NCBI GenBank assembly: GCA_039811185.1
Contig: JBDHYF010000001.1
Location: forward strand, 248,001-312,000
Direction of reading: 5' to 3'
Source of the DNA: JAEZDR01 sp039811185
GTDB lineage: Bacteria; Bacteroidota; Bacteroidia; Chitinophagales; Chitinophagaceae
DNA length: 64,000 nt
Of this stretch, positions 33,406 to 42,086 are shown in pieces. Below the pieces are notes generated by a model, which had not been told where the DNA came from, did no database searches, and was given only the letters and a program-made list of their open reading frames with translations. Made by a program: the position numbers and the translations under genes. How positions within the stretch are numbered: position 1 is the stretch's first letter; each line of letters opens with the position of its first letter.

Positions 33406-34304
33406 ATGAACCACAACAGCAAAATGCTGACACACGGAATAGCAAAAAGCAGTGAATCGAAACGATCCAAAAACCCGCCGTGCCCGGGCATAAATTTTCC
33501 ACTGTCTTTCACACCCGCCAAACGCTTCAGTTTACTTTCAAATAAATCGCCAAACGTGCCTGCCACAGCGCTTACAGCGGCAACGGAATACCAAAGCACC
33601 GGCGGATAGGATCCTGTATTTTTAAACAGCAAGTGGGTAAAAAGCAAACCGGTTACCACGACTGCCAACAACATACCTCCGATTGTTCCTTCCCATGTTT
33701 TTTTTGGCGAGATGCGGCTTAACGGCCGCCTACCCAGCAACGACCCAACCAGATAAGCCATTGTATCGTTAATCCAGATAGATACGATAACGCAAACACT
33801 CAGCTTCAGCCCGTTTTCCAGGTCTGCAACGGTTTCAACATCGGGCGAGTAATCGGTATTAAACGCTGTGCGCATAGCCATTAATAAACCCATAGGAAGC
33901 GAAATATAAACTAGCCCACCCCACGATATCAGCATTCTGCGACCTTCAATATTTTTAGCAAATAAAAACTCTGCAACGGGCAACACAATCAGCAGCAACA
34001 GTCCGCCGTATAAACCTGCGGCATGCATTGTAAAACCGCCAACGGAAAAATGCTGATTGCACATCCACAACATAAAACACCATCCCGCCGCTGCCATGCC
34101 GTATTTATGAACCGGCGTTATTTCCTGGTAGCTGGGATGAATGATGCCCATCAGCTTCTGATACTCCATCCAACACCCAAAGTGAATAATGGAAAACAGG
34201 AGTAAGAACAACCAATGATGAAGGAAAATTCCCGCCGCCATTATCAGCACAAAGAAAACGGCCGTTAAAGAACGTGTTTTAAAAGTCTGACGGTCCAGTG
34301 CCAT
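33402..34304 (-). CDS. cdsA: Phosphatidate cytidylyltransferase CdsA
   Basis: Integral membrane enzyme that makes CDP-diacylglycerol from phosphatidate and CTP for phospholipid synthesis. The 300-residue protein has about eight hydrophobic helices and the family motifs SPKKTWEGTIGG and, near the end, LKRLAGVKDSGKFMPGHGG followed by LDRFDS, which is the CDS signature. It follows the CPBP protease gene by one base and its last bases overlap the end of the LOG gene. Confidence 0.94.
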   Translation of the reverse strand: MALDRQTFKTRSLTAVFFVLIMAAGIFLHHWLFLLLFSIIHFGCWMEYQKLMGIIHPSYQEITPVHKYGMAAAGWCFMLWMCNQHFSVGGFTMHAAGLYGGLLLLIVLPVAEFLFAKNIEGRRMLISWGGLVYISLPMGLLMAMRTAFNTDYSPDVETVADLENGLKLSVCVIVSIWINDTMAYLVGSLLGRRPLSRISPKKTWEGTIGGMLLAVVVTGLLFTHLLFKNTGSYPPVLWYSVAAVSAVAGTFGDLFESKLKRLAGVKDSGKFMPGHGGFLDRFDSLLFAIPCVSILLLWFI

Positions 34305-34305
34305 A

Positions 34306-35265
34306 TCAATCTTCTTTTTCTTGCCGGTGATCGTCCTGCATCCGTTTCAGCTCGTTATCTATTATAAAGCGGGACTGTACCAACCTGCTTTCTCGGAAGA
34401 ACACCACTCCAAACATATACAATAGCGGCAATGTAAGCAAGGCGTAGAAAATGGGAGTTGTTGCGTTGAGTGCATCTTCTGCAATGCCTCCCGGTCCCGA
34501 CGTGGCGTACACCTGAATTAGAATAAAGGCATTGTTTAGAAAGTGAAAGAAAATACACAGCCAAAGGTTGCGGCTCCATTCAAAAACGAACCCAAGCAAC
34601 AAACCCAAAAAAAGGCGTGACAAAAATCCATAAAAAGAAAAATGTATCAAGCTGAACAGTAAAGCTGTGATTACAATAGCCGCTACAGGCTTCGCATTGA
34701 TCTTTTTCAGCATTTGCTGCAATCCGCCGCGGAATAGCATTTCTTCCACGATAGCAGGAATCAGCGCGAGCAACACGAGTGAGATGAGCAAATCGGAAAA
34801 ATGATCCATCCGTGCAAGGATCATTACCTGATCGCTGTACTTCTCCTCCATCAGCTTAAAGTAATTTGTCATTTCACCGCTTAGCGGAATGCGTTTCATA
34901 ATTTCTGCAAGCGACCCACTCATCAGCATCGCCGGAATCACCATTAGCACCAGCAGAAAAACCTGTTTACCACTTGCCATTCTGTTAAATCCCAAAAAAG
35001 CAAACGGACTTGCTGATCTTCCTGTTACCAACCATGCATAAGCAACTGCCGGAAGCGCCATCAGCACCACTGAGCCTGCTAACTGCAACAGCCGCAAAAC
35101 ACCTACTTCCTTAATGGCTCCGGCCTGAAGCGGGTTAATGCGGTAGGCGGTTAAAATTAAGTATTGAACCAAAGTTGATAGAACCAGCGAAAGGCCGAAA
35201 CAAATCAGGAAAGCTGCGATGTGCATTCCCGGTGTAAGGCGCCGCTTCTGTAACATATCATTCAT
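34306..35265 (-). CDS. CPBP-family intramembrane metalloprotease
   Basis: A 319-residue membrane protein of the CPBP (CAAX prenyl protease 2 / Abi) family with about eight helices. The catalytic motifs are present: EEMLFRGGLQQ (EExxxR), LIHFSFYGF and FHFLNNAF. Substrates are unknown for most bacterial members. It lies directly upstream of cdsA with one base between, so the pair is an operon, possibly linking the protease to membrane homeostasis. Confidence 0.9.
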   Translation of the reverse strand: MNDMLQKRRLTPGMHIAAFLICFGLSLVLSTLVQYLILTAYRINPLQAGAIKEVGVLRLLQLAGSVVLMALPAVAYAWLVTGRSASPFAFLGFNRMASGKQVFLLVLMVIPAMLMSGSLAEIMKRIPLSGEMTNYFKLMEEKYSDQVMILARMDHFSDLLISLVLLALIPAIVEEMLFRGGLQQMLKKINAKPVAAIVITALLFSLIHFSFYGFLSRLFLGLLLGFVFEWSRNLWLCIFFHFLNNAFILIQVYATSGPGGIAEDALNATTPIFYALLTLPLLYMFGVVFFRESRLVQSRFIIDNELKRMQDDHRQEKED

Positions 35266-35328
35266 AAATAAGGCTGTAAATTTGCACCTCTTTTATTGAA
35301 AACGGCTAAAAATTATCTTTATAAAAGT

Positions 35329-36324
35329 ATGGTGAACATTGGTTCCGTTCGGCTACCTGAATTTCCGCTGCTGCTTGCACCTATGGAGGATGTGAGCGAT
35401 CCGCCATTTCGGGCGGTATGCAAGGACGAAGGCGCCGACCTGATGTACACCGAATTCATTAGCAGCGAAGGCCTCATCCGCGATGCGATAAAAAGCCGAA
35501 AAAAACTCGACATTTTCGAAGAAGAACGCCCTGTGGGAATTCAAATTTTTGGCGGAGACGAAGAAGCCATGGCGCTCAGTGCAAAAATTGTTGATGCCAC
35601 CGGTGCGGATTTGCTCGACATCAACTTTGGTTGTCCTGTAAAAAAAGTAGTTTGTAAAGGAGCCGGCGCAGGTGTTTTAAAAGATATTGACCTCATGGTT
35701 CGCCTTACCAAAGCGGTGGTGAACAGCACCACCCTTCCCGTAACGGTAAAAACGCGGCTTGGGTGGGACGAAAATTCCATTAACATTGAAACGGTTGCCG
35801 AACGGCTGCAAGATGTGGGAATACAGGCTTTAACGATACATGGCCGCACCAGAGCGCAGATGTATAAAGGACACAGCGACTGGAGCTTGATAGCGGCCGT
35901 AAAAAACAATCCACGTATCCATATTCCGATTTTTGGAAACGGCGATATCGATTCCTGCGAGAAGGCGCTGGAGTATAAAAACAGATATGGAGTGGATGGT
36001 ATTATGATTGGCCGTGCCGCCATTGGCTACCCCTGGATTTTCAATGAAATTAAACACTATTTTACCACAGGCGAAAAGCTGCCACCGCCCACCATTCAGC
36101 AGCGCACCGATGTAATACGGAAGCATTTAAGAAAGTCGATTGAATGGAAAGGTGAAACAGTGGGTATATTGGAGATGAGGCGGCATTACACCAACTATTT
36201 AAAAGGCCTTCCGCATATTAAAGACTATCGTTTAAAGCTGGTGTCGCTTCAAACCGCAGATGCCATCGAAGAAGTGCTTCAGGAAATTAGCCGGCAGTAC
36301 AACGGGTTTGCGTTAAGTGCATAA
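35329..36324 (+). CDS. dusB: tRNA dihydrouridine synthase, DusB type
   Basis: FMN enzyme that reduces uridine in tRNA to dihydrouridine. The 331-residue protein is a TIM barrel with LAPMEDVSDPPFRAVC, the catalytic Cys in NFGCPVKKVVCKGAG, the TVKTRLGW segment, ALTIHGRTRAQMYKG and IMIGRAAIGYPWIF, then a C-terminal helical tRNA-binding domain. The ATG giving MVNIGSVRLPEF is preferred over a TTG 11 codons upstream. It is divergent from the CPBP gene and not in an obvious operon. Confidence 0.94.
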   Translation: MVNIGSVRLPEFPLLLAPMEDVSDPPFRAVCKDEGADLMYTEFISSEGLIRDAIKSRKKLDIFEEERPVGIQIFGGDEEAMALSAKIVDATGADLLDINFGCPVKKVVCKGAGAGVLKDIDLMVRLTKAVVNSTTLPVTVKTRLGWDENSINIETVAERLQDVGIQALTIHGRTRAQMYKGHSDWSLIAAVKNNPRIHIPIFGNGDIDSCEKALEYKNRYGVDGIMIGRAAIGYPWIFNEIKHYFTTGEKLPPPTIQQRTDVIRKHLRKSIEWKGETVGILEMRRHYTNYLKGLPHIKDYRLKLVSLQTADAIEEVLQEISRQYNGFALSA

Positions 36325-36418
36325 ACTTCCCGTTGATGGAATTCAGTTTTGCATGGTTGCAGGATTTTTCTCTTTTCAACAATTCACTTCTCGCAGCTTA
36401 GGAGTAGCGCCTGCTGAC

Positions 36419-37468
36419 TTATGAGAAGCCTTTTCCTTTTTTTGCAATCTCTTCTTTTACTCTTGGAATTACTTTCCGCGCAAACGTTTCTATCGATTGC
36501 ATGGTAAGTTTATGCGGTACGGTTCCCACGCTTGCCTGGGCCATAAACCGGGTGAACCCAAATAGTTTGTATTGATGCAGAATTTTATCTGCTACTTCTT
36601 CCACGCTTCCCACCATTAGCGCTCCGGCAGGCGAGCATAAACGTTCGTATTGTCCGTAGCTCAGCGGCGCCCATCCTCGTTCACGTCCAATACGATTCAT
36701 CATTTCCGCATAAAAAGGATAAAAATCTTTTCGTGCCTGTTCTCCATCTTCGCCCACAAACATGTGGTTATTTACCCCCAGTTTCATGTCAGCTGGATCC
36801 ACTCCGTTTTCGAGAGCGTTGGTTTTATAAAGATTGATGAAAGGAAGAAAGTTTTGAGGGCTTCCGCCAATAATGGCGAGCATCAGCGGCAGCTTTAGTT
36901 TGGCGGCTCGTTTTGCTGATTCCGGCGTACCTCCGGCGGCGAGCCACACCGGCAATTCCGGTTGCAGCGGCCTCGGATAAACGGTATAGCCGTTCAGCGA
37001 AGCGCGATGCTTGCCTTTCCAATGTACGTTTCCGCTTTTATTGATGGCAAGTAAGAGCTCCAACTTTTCTGTGAAGAGAGAGTCGTAGTCTTTCAGGTCG
37101 TAACCGAAAAGCGGAAACGACTCGATAAAAGAGCCGCGGCCCGCCATGATTTCAGCGCGGCCGTCAGATAATAAATCTACTTCAGCAAACTGCTGAAAAA
37201 CACGAACCGGATCGTCGGAACTTAGTACCGTTACAGCGCTGCTGAGCCGAATGTTTTTTGTTACAGTGGCCGCTGCGGCTAAGATAACGGCGGGAGAAGA
37301 AACGGCATAATCGGGCCGGTGGTGTTCGCCAACGCCAAAAACATCGATGCCAAGTTCATCGGCAGCAATCATTTCTTCCAAAAGCTCTTTCGTACGCTTA
37401 TGGGCGGCGCCACCGCTGTTTTCCGCATGAAGCGGCATATCGGCGAACGTGATCAATCCAAACTCCAT
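36419..37468 (-). CDS. LLM-class flavin-dependent oxidoreductase
   Basis: A 349-residue protein of the bacterial luciferase-like monooxygenase superfamily, single-component type. It shows the barrel start MEFGLITFADMP, GVGEHHRPDYAVSSPAV, the SDGRAEIMAGRGSF segment and PVWLAAGGTPESA. Such enzymes use reduced FMN or F420; substrate is not predictable. The ORF extends 31 codons upstream into the universal stress gene, but MEFGLITF is the family start and leaves an 8-base gap. The two genes probably form an operon. Confidence 0.88.
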   Translation of the reverse strand: MEFGLITFADMPLHAENSGGAAHKRTKELLEEMIAADELGIDVFGVGEHHRPDYAVSSPAVILAAAATVTKNIRLSSAVTVLSSDDPVRVFQQFAEVDLLSDGRAEIMAGRGSFIESFPLFGYDLKDYDSLFTEKLELLLAINKSGNVHWKGKHRASLNGYTVYPRPLQPELPVWLAAGGTPESAKRAAKLKLPLMLAIIGGSPQNFLPFINLYKTNALENGVDPADMKLGVNNHMFVGEDGEQARKDFYPFYAEMMNRIGRERGWAPLSYGQYERLCSPAGALMVGSVEEVADKILHQYKLFGFTRFMAQASVGTVPHKLTMQSIETFARKVIPRVKEEIAKKGKGFS

Positions 37469-37476
37469 AACAGTAT

Positions 37477-38301
37477 TTAATCGTGAATCACCATTAACGG
37501 TACATGACTGTGAAAAGCAAGTTTTTTTGTGTGTCGTGTTCTGAACAGACTCTCCAGCCACCCATGCTTCTTCGGAATGGTGATAATGAGGTCGGCACTT
37601 ACATCGGCGGCAAACTGGTTAATGGTTTCAACAAAATCATCGCCTTTGATGTTATGGTATTTTGCGTTGATGCCCCCAAGCAAATTTTGCAGCAGGGCGC
37701 TTTGGCCGGCAGTATCCGCCGCATCGCTTTTTTCAACGTGCACCACATGCAAATTCGCCTTTGTTTTCTCCAGCACATTTTTTAAAGTAGCAACAGGCGT
37801 TGTTTCTTCCACCTTTTTGTAGTCGCACGCAAAAACCACATCTTCAATCGGTGTGTAGGAAGAGTCGGCCGGAACAATGATTACAGGCGTGCGGGTGTGT
37901 TCGATAACGGAAATGGTGTTACTTCCAATCAACACTTCCTCCACTTTGCTTTTTCCTGTAATGCCCATTATAATAAGATCGGCATTCGTTTTTTCACAAA
38001 CCTCATTGATATTTTCGGCAAGTAAATTAAATTCCGACAACACGGTTAGCTGAACAACATCACCACACTCCGGAAGCAACTGCTGTTTGAAGTTTTCGAG
38101 CCCTTCAATACTTGATCGTTTCAATTCTTCTATGTCGAGCAATTGAATCGTTGGCATTGCGGGATCCACGTTCACCGGTGTTTGATAGGCGTTATAGAGT
38201 ACAATGGTTGTTGCACTATGACCTTTTGCAAAATTGATGGCATACAAAGCCGCGTTGTAGGCAACAGACGAAAAATCGGTAGGTACTAAAATGGTATTCA
38301 T
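37477..38301 (-). CDS. Universal stress protein with two USP domains
   Basis: A 274-residue cytoplasmic protein with tandem UspA domains. The first (residues 1-145) begins MNTILVPTDFSSVAYNAA and ends with the ATP-binding loop MGITGKSKVEEVLIGSN and TRTPVIIVP. The second (about 150-274) is degenerate in that loop (IITIPKKHGWLESLF), so it probably does not bind ATP in the same way. The role is general stress tolerance; no ligand can be named. It lies between the thiolase and the LLM oxidoreductase on one strand. Confidence 0.92.
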   Translation of the reverse strand: MNTILVPTDFSSVAYNAALYAINFAKGHSATTIVLYNAYQTPVNVDPAMPTIQLLDIEELKRSSIEGLENFKQQLLPECGDVVQLTVLSEFNLLAENINEVCEKTNADLIIMGITGKSKVEEVLIGSNTISVIEHTRTPVIIVPADSSYTPIEDVVFACDYKKVEETTPVATLKNVLEKTKANLHVVHVEKSDAADTAGQSALLQNLLGGINAKYHNIKGDDFVETINQFAADVSADLIITIPKKHGWLESLFRTRHTKKLAFHSHVPLMVIHD

Positions 38302-38310
38302 AAATAAGGT

Positions 38311-39489
38311 TTAATCGATGTTTTCAATAATGCCAGCAATGCCTTGTCCTCCACCAACGCATGCCGTTACCATTCCGTACTTTTTGTTTAGGCGTTTCAG
38401 GTCATTCAATATCTGAACCGTAAGTTTTGCTCCGGTACAGCCAAGCGGATGTCCGAGGGCAATTGCGCCTCCGTTTATGTTTACAATATTTTCGTTGAGA
38501 CCAAGCGTCTTAATTACCGCGATAGACTGCGCCGCAAACGCTTCGTTCAGTTCCACCAAATCAATTTGTGACTGATTCATATTGGCGCGCTTCAGTACTT
38601 TCGGCACCGCAGCAACGGGCCCAATGCCCATGATGCGCGGCTCTACACCTGCACTAACGCAGTTAACGAGTCGGCCAATTGGTTTTACGTTTAACTGTTT
38701 CACCATCTTCTCACTCATCACAATCACAAAAGAAGCTCCATCGCTCGTTTGCGATGAGTTACCAGCTGTAACGGTGCCATTGGCAGCGAATGCAGGCTTC
38801 AGCTTGGCGAGTACTTCCATATTGGTATCTGTCCTCACGCCGTCGTCGGTGTCTACAACATAGCTTTTTGTTTTTCTTTTTCCTTTTTCATCTACATAAA
38901 CCTGTTCTACATTAATCGGCATAATGCCGGGTTTAAAAAAGCCGTTTTCTATTGCCCTTGCGGCTTTCTGGTGCGATGCAAGGGAAAAGGCATCTTGTTG
39001 TTCGCGGGTTACCTCGTATTCCTTAGCAACAGCCTCTGCGGTTAATCCCATGCTGAGGTAGTAGTCGGGATCTTCTTTTGCAATGGAGTAGGCCGGCGCA
39101 GTTTTCCATCCTGCTGTTGGCACAAGGCTCATACTTTCGGTTCCGCCCGCAACAATGCAGTCGGCCATTCCCATTCTAATTTTGGCGGTAGCCATGGCAA
39201 TACTTTCAAGTCCGCTTGCACAATATCGGTTAATTGTAACACCGGGCACTTCAATTCCTAAAGCACGCGCCGCAATAATTCTTGCCACCTGTAGGCCTTG
39301 TTCGGCTTCGGGCACGGCATTTCCCACAATTACATCATCTACCAGCACCGGATCGAGCTGAGGTACCGACGCCACTAATCCTTTAATCACCTCTATGGCT
39401 AAATCATCGGGCCTGTAAAACCGAAAACCACCTTTCTTGCTTTTTGTTACGGCCGTACGGAAACCCGCAACTATATACGCCTCCTGCAT
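38311..39489 (-). CDS. Acetyl-CoA C-acyltransferase (thiolase)
   Basis: A 392-residue thiolase for beta-oxidation or acetoacetyl-CoA formation. The nucleophile is Cys90 in NRYCASGLESIAMA; the GGAIALGHPLGCTGA motif carries the catalytic His and TACVGGGQGIA the second Cys. The sequence is closest in style to FadA-type degradative thiolases. The ATG giving MQEAYIVAGFRT is preferred over one six codons earlier. No other fatty-acid oxidation gene is in the window. The universal stress gene follows 9 bases later. Confidence 0.93.
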   Translation of the reverse strand: MQEAYIVAGFRTAVTKSKKGGFRFYRPDDLAIEVIKGLVASVPQLDPVLVDDVIVGNAVPEAEQGLQVARIIAARALGIEVPGVTINRYCASGLESIAMATAKIRMGMADCIVAGGTESMSLVPTAGWKTAPAYSIAKEDPDYYLSMGLTAEAVAKEYEVTREQQDAFSLASHQKAARAIENGFFKPGIMPINVEQVYVDEKGKRKTKSYVVDTDDGVRTDTNMEVLAKLKPAFAANGTVTAGNSSQTSDGASFVIVMSEKMVKQLNVKPIGRLVNCVSAGVEPRIMGIGPVAAVPKVLKRANMNQSQIDLVELNEAFAAQSIAVIKTLGLNENIVNINGGAIALGHPLGCTGAKLTVQILNDLKRLNKKYGMVTACVGGGQGIAGIIENID

Positions 39490-39585
39490 AATGATAATTT
39501 GTTCCAAATATACTTAAGTAGCTGTTTATTTTATTTGATATGAAAACCTGCTGCCAATTGGTTAAATAATTTTTCTTTTGCAGTA

Positions 39586-40629
39586 ATGTATGCACTGCTA
39601 CGACAACTGCTTTTTCTTTTACCTCCGGAAGAGGCACACGCTTTTTCGATGCGGATGCTGGAAAGGATAACCCACCTGAGTGTTGCCGAACGCTTTTTTC
39701 TGAACCGAACGCATCTGCAAGGCAAACCCTATGAAGTTTTTGGGCTGAAGTTTCCGAATAAGATTGGCATGGCTGCCGGGTTCGACAAAAACGCACATTA
39801 CCTGAAACAGCTGGCACTGCTGGGTTTCGGCCATGCAGAAGTAGGAACCGTTACGCCCATGCCGCAACCGGGAAACGAAAAACCGCGCTTGTTCAGGCTA
39901 ACTTCCGACAAGGCCTTAATTAACCGGATGGGGTTTAATAATAATGGTGTGAAAGCCATTCGCGGCCGGCTCGAAATGTGGCGCCGAAACACAGCACACA
40001 CGCCCTTCGAAAACTTTATTGTAGGCGGTAACATTGGAAAAAACAAGAACACGCCAAACGAAGATGCAGGTCGGGATTATAAAATTTGTTTTACAGAGCT
40101 TGCTGAAACCGTGGATTATTTTACCGTCAACATCAGCTCGCCGAACACACCGGGCCTTCGTCAGCTACAAACGAAGGAGGGGATAGAAAGCATTTTTTAT
40201 CCGCTTCAGGAGCAGAACGCGGCATTGAAAAATCCGCGGCCGCTTTTGCTGAAAATAGCGCCGGATTTATCTGAGGAAGATTTGTTTGCCGTGGTAGAAG
40301 CCGCATTATCGCTCCGGCTGAGCGGCATCGTTATTTCCAACACTACGCTAAGCCGCGAAGGACTCCGTTCATCAGCAAAATACACAAGCGAGGCAGGCGG
40401 CCTCAGCGGGAAGCCTTTGTTTGATTTAAGCACTTCCACGCTAAAGAAGGTGGTGAGATACGCGGGGACCGACATCGGGGTGATTGGCAGTGGAGGAATT
40501 ATGACACCCGAAGATGCTGTTAAGAAAACGGAGGCGGGCGCTTCATTAATTCAATTGTACACCGGATTTATTTATGCCGGGCCATCGCTGGTAAAGGGCA
40601 TCCACACTGCATTAGAGGAAATGGGCTAA
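39586..40629 (+). CDS. pyrD: Dihydroorotate dehydrogenase (quinone), class 2
   Basis: Membrane-associated FMN enzyme that oxidises dihydroorotate to orotate with a quinone, in pyrimidine synthesis. The 347-residue protein has the N-terminal amphipathic helices of class 2 (LLRQLLFLLPPEEAHAFSMRML), KFPNKIGMAAGFDKNA, the substrate and catalytic Ser segment VNISSPNTPGLRQLQ and the FMN phosphate site GVIGSGGIMTPEDAV. Its stop codon overlaps the stop of convergent mreD. carB and pyrC are elsewhere in the window, so the pathway genes are dispersed. Confidence 0.96.
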   Translation: MYALLRQLLFLLPPEEAHAFSMRMLERITHLSVAERFFLNRTHLQGKPYEVFGLKFPNKIGMAAGFDKNAHYLKQLALLGFGHAEVGTVTPMPQPGNEKPRLFRLTSDKALINRMGFNNNGVKAIRGRLEMWRRNTAHTPFENFIVGGNIGKNKNTPNEDAGRDYKICFTELAETVDYFTVNISSPNTPGLRQLQTKEGIESIFYPLQEQNAALKNPRPLLLKIAPDLSEEDLFAVVEAALSLRLSGIVISNTTLSREGLRSSAKYTSEAGGLSGKPLFDLSTSTLKKVVRYAGTDIGVIGSGGIMTPEDAVKKTEAGASLIQLYTGFIYAGPSLVKGIHTALEEMG

Positions 40630-41159
40630 GCGAGGTTGGTTTTATATTTCGCCTTACGCACAAACAACAATTCGGTAATAATTATTAGTAACAGGCTAAT
40701 GGCGGTCGTTGCCGTAACCTTGCCGAGGAAGAACCAAAAATTTCCGAACTGAATCCATTGGATAAACACCATATAAGCATGATGAATAAAGGTTAGCAGC
40801 AAAAGATACACGGCGTAGGGTGTTAGTCCCATGCTTTTAAAACTCGGCTCTGCGTATGTAATTTCGGTTGACTCTTGTGGAAGCAGAATGTTTAGAAGGA
40901 ATGGCCGCACGTAGGCAATAAGCACACAGGCGGCAGCATGCCAGCCCGGAGTTGCTGTAAAGAAGTCGAAGATAAGCCCAAACAAAAACGAAACAATCAA
41001 CAGCCAAAACCGGTTTATTTTAAAGGGAAGCCAGAGTACAAAAAGGAAATAGATATACGGCTTTACAAACTGATGAAGTGTGGGTACTTTGTTTAATACA
41101 TACACCTGAAAAAGTATGAACAAACTGAAGCGGATAATATTGCGGATTATTAAACTCAT
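40626..41159 (-). CDS. mreD: Rod shape-determining protein MreD-like
   Basis: A 177-residue membrane protein with five or six helices, in the size and hydropathy range of MreD, part of the elongasome that directs lateral wall growth. Sequence conservation in this family is low, so the call rests mainly on its place directly after mreC with a 4-base overlap. The downstream penicillin-binding protein 2 and RodA genes that often follow are absent; pyrD converges instead and the two stop codons overlap. Confidence 0.85.
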   Translation of the reverse strand: MSLIIRNIIRFSLFILFQVYVLNKVPTLHQFVKPYIYFLFVLWLPFKINRFWLLIVSFLFGLIFDFFTATPGWHAAACVLIAYVRPFLLNILLPQESTEITYAEPSFKSMGLTPYAVYLLLLTFIHHAYMVFIQWIQFGNFWFFLGKVTATTAISLLLIIITELLFVRKAKYKTNLA

Positions 41160-42007
41160 GGATGTTCGGGTGCTGACTGTTCCAGCGCTTTAAGTTCTTT
41201 ATAATTTTCACTGTCAATAATAAACGCATGTTGTAGCGTGAAGAAATTAGTTGATGGCGTAACCTTTACAGTATAAAAGCTCGAAGCCTCATATTTTACA
41301 ACGGCTTTTACGGTGCCCACCATCACATTTGGCGGAAAATTACCCGAGTAAAAACTTGTTACCACGGTATCGCCTTTGTACGGCTTAGCGGTTTTAGCAA
41401 TATTGTGCAACAGCAAGGTTTCAGGGTCCTTTCCATCCCATTCAATAATACCGGAATAATTGTTCTTCTTCAGCATTGCGCTTACCTTAAAATTCCGGTT
41501 CAGCACACTCATAACCCGGCAAAAATTAGCGCTGGTATCCACCACGCGGCCCACAATTCCGGTTGGCCCTATCACAGCCATATCCCGCGTAACGCCCTGC
41601 CGTCCGCCGCGATGCAGCATAATAAAATTGTTTTCCTCAAAAATGCTGTTACCCACAACTTTCGCGGGCAGCACTTTAATGGTATTGTATTTTCCTGCTG
41701 AGTCGCGCATCAGGCTGTCGGCAAAAGTTTCGAACGCAGTGTCGGCACCGGCGTGCTCACTAAAATAAAACTGCATTAAGGCCGTGTTCTGTTGCGTCAA
41801 TTCGTTGTTGGCGCGCTTTAATTTAAAGTAGTAGTCTACATTATTGTATTGTTCATCTACCAGTCCCTTTACCTCCGTTGCATAAGAAGTGTACAACCCC
41901 TCGTATGTGCGGTTATAATTCACCAGCAATACAAGACAAACGACTTGAAGTATTACAAATACGAATAAATTAAAAAACTGTTTTATAAATAAGAAAACCT
42001 TCCGCAT
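41156..42007 (-). CDS. mreC: Rod shape-determining protein MreC
   Basis: A 283-residue bitopic protein: a short cytoplasmic start, one helix (about residues 12-30), a coiled coil near 60-80 (LKRANNELTQQNTALMQFYF) and a periplasmic beta-rich domain with GRQGVTRDMAVIGPTGIVGRV, the family signature. MreC organises the cell-wall elongation complex. mreB is not next to it; the upstream gene encodes a Wzi-like barrel. It overlaps mreD by 4 bases. Confidence 0.93.
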   Translation of the reverse strand: MRKVFLFIKQFFNLFVFVILQVVCLVLLVNYNRTYEGLYTSYATEVKGLVDEQYNNVDYYFKLKRANNELTQQNTALMQFYFSEHAGADTAFETFADSLMRDSAGKYNTIKVLPAKVVGNSIFEENNFIMLHRGGRQGVTRDMAVIGPTGIVGRVVDTSANFCRVMSVLNRNFKVSAMLKKNNYSGIIEWDGKDPETLLLHNIAKTAKPYKGDTVVTSFYSGNFPPNVMVGTVKAVVKYEASSFYTVKVTPSTNFFTLQHAFIIDSENYKELKALEQSAPEHP

Positions 42008-42086
42008 TCAACTCCTGTATTTTGCTCTGCTGCCGCAATGTAAACAACAATTTTAAACCCTAATGCACCGGGATAAAAACAAGTTT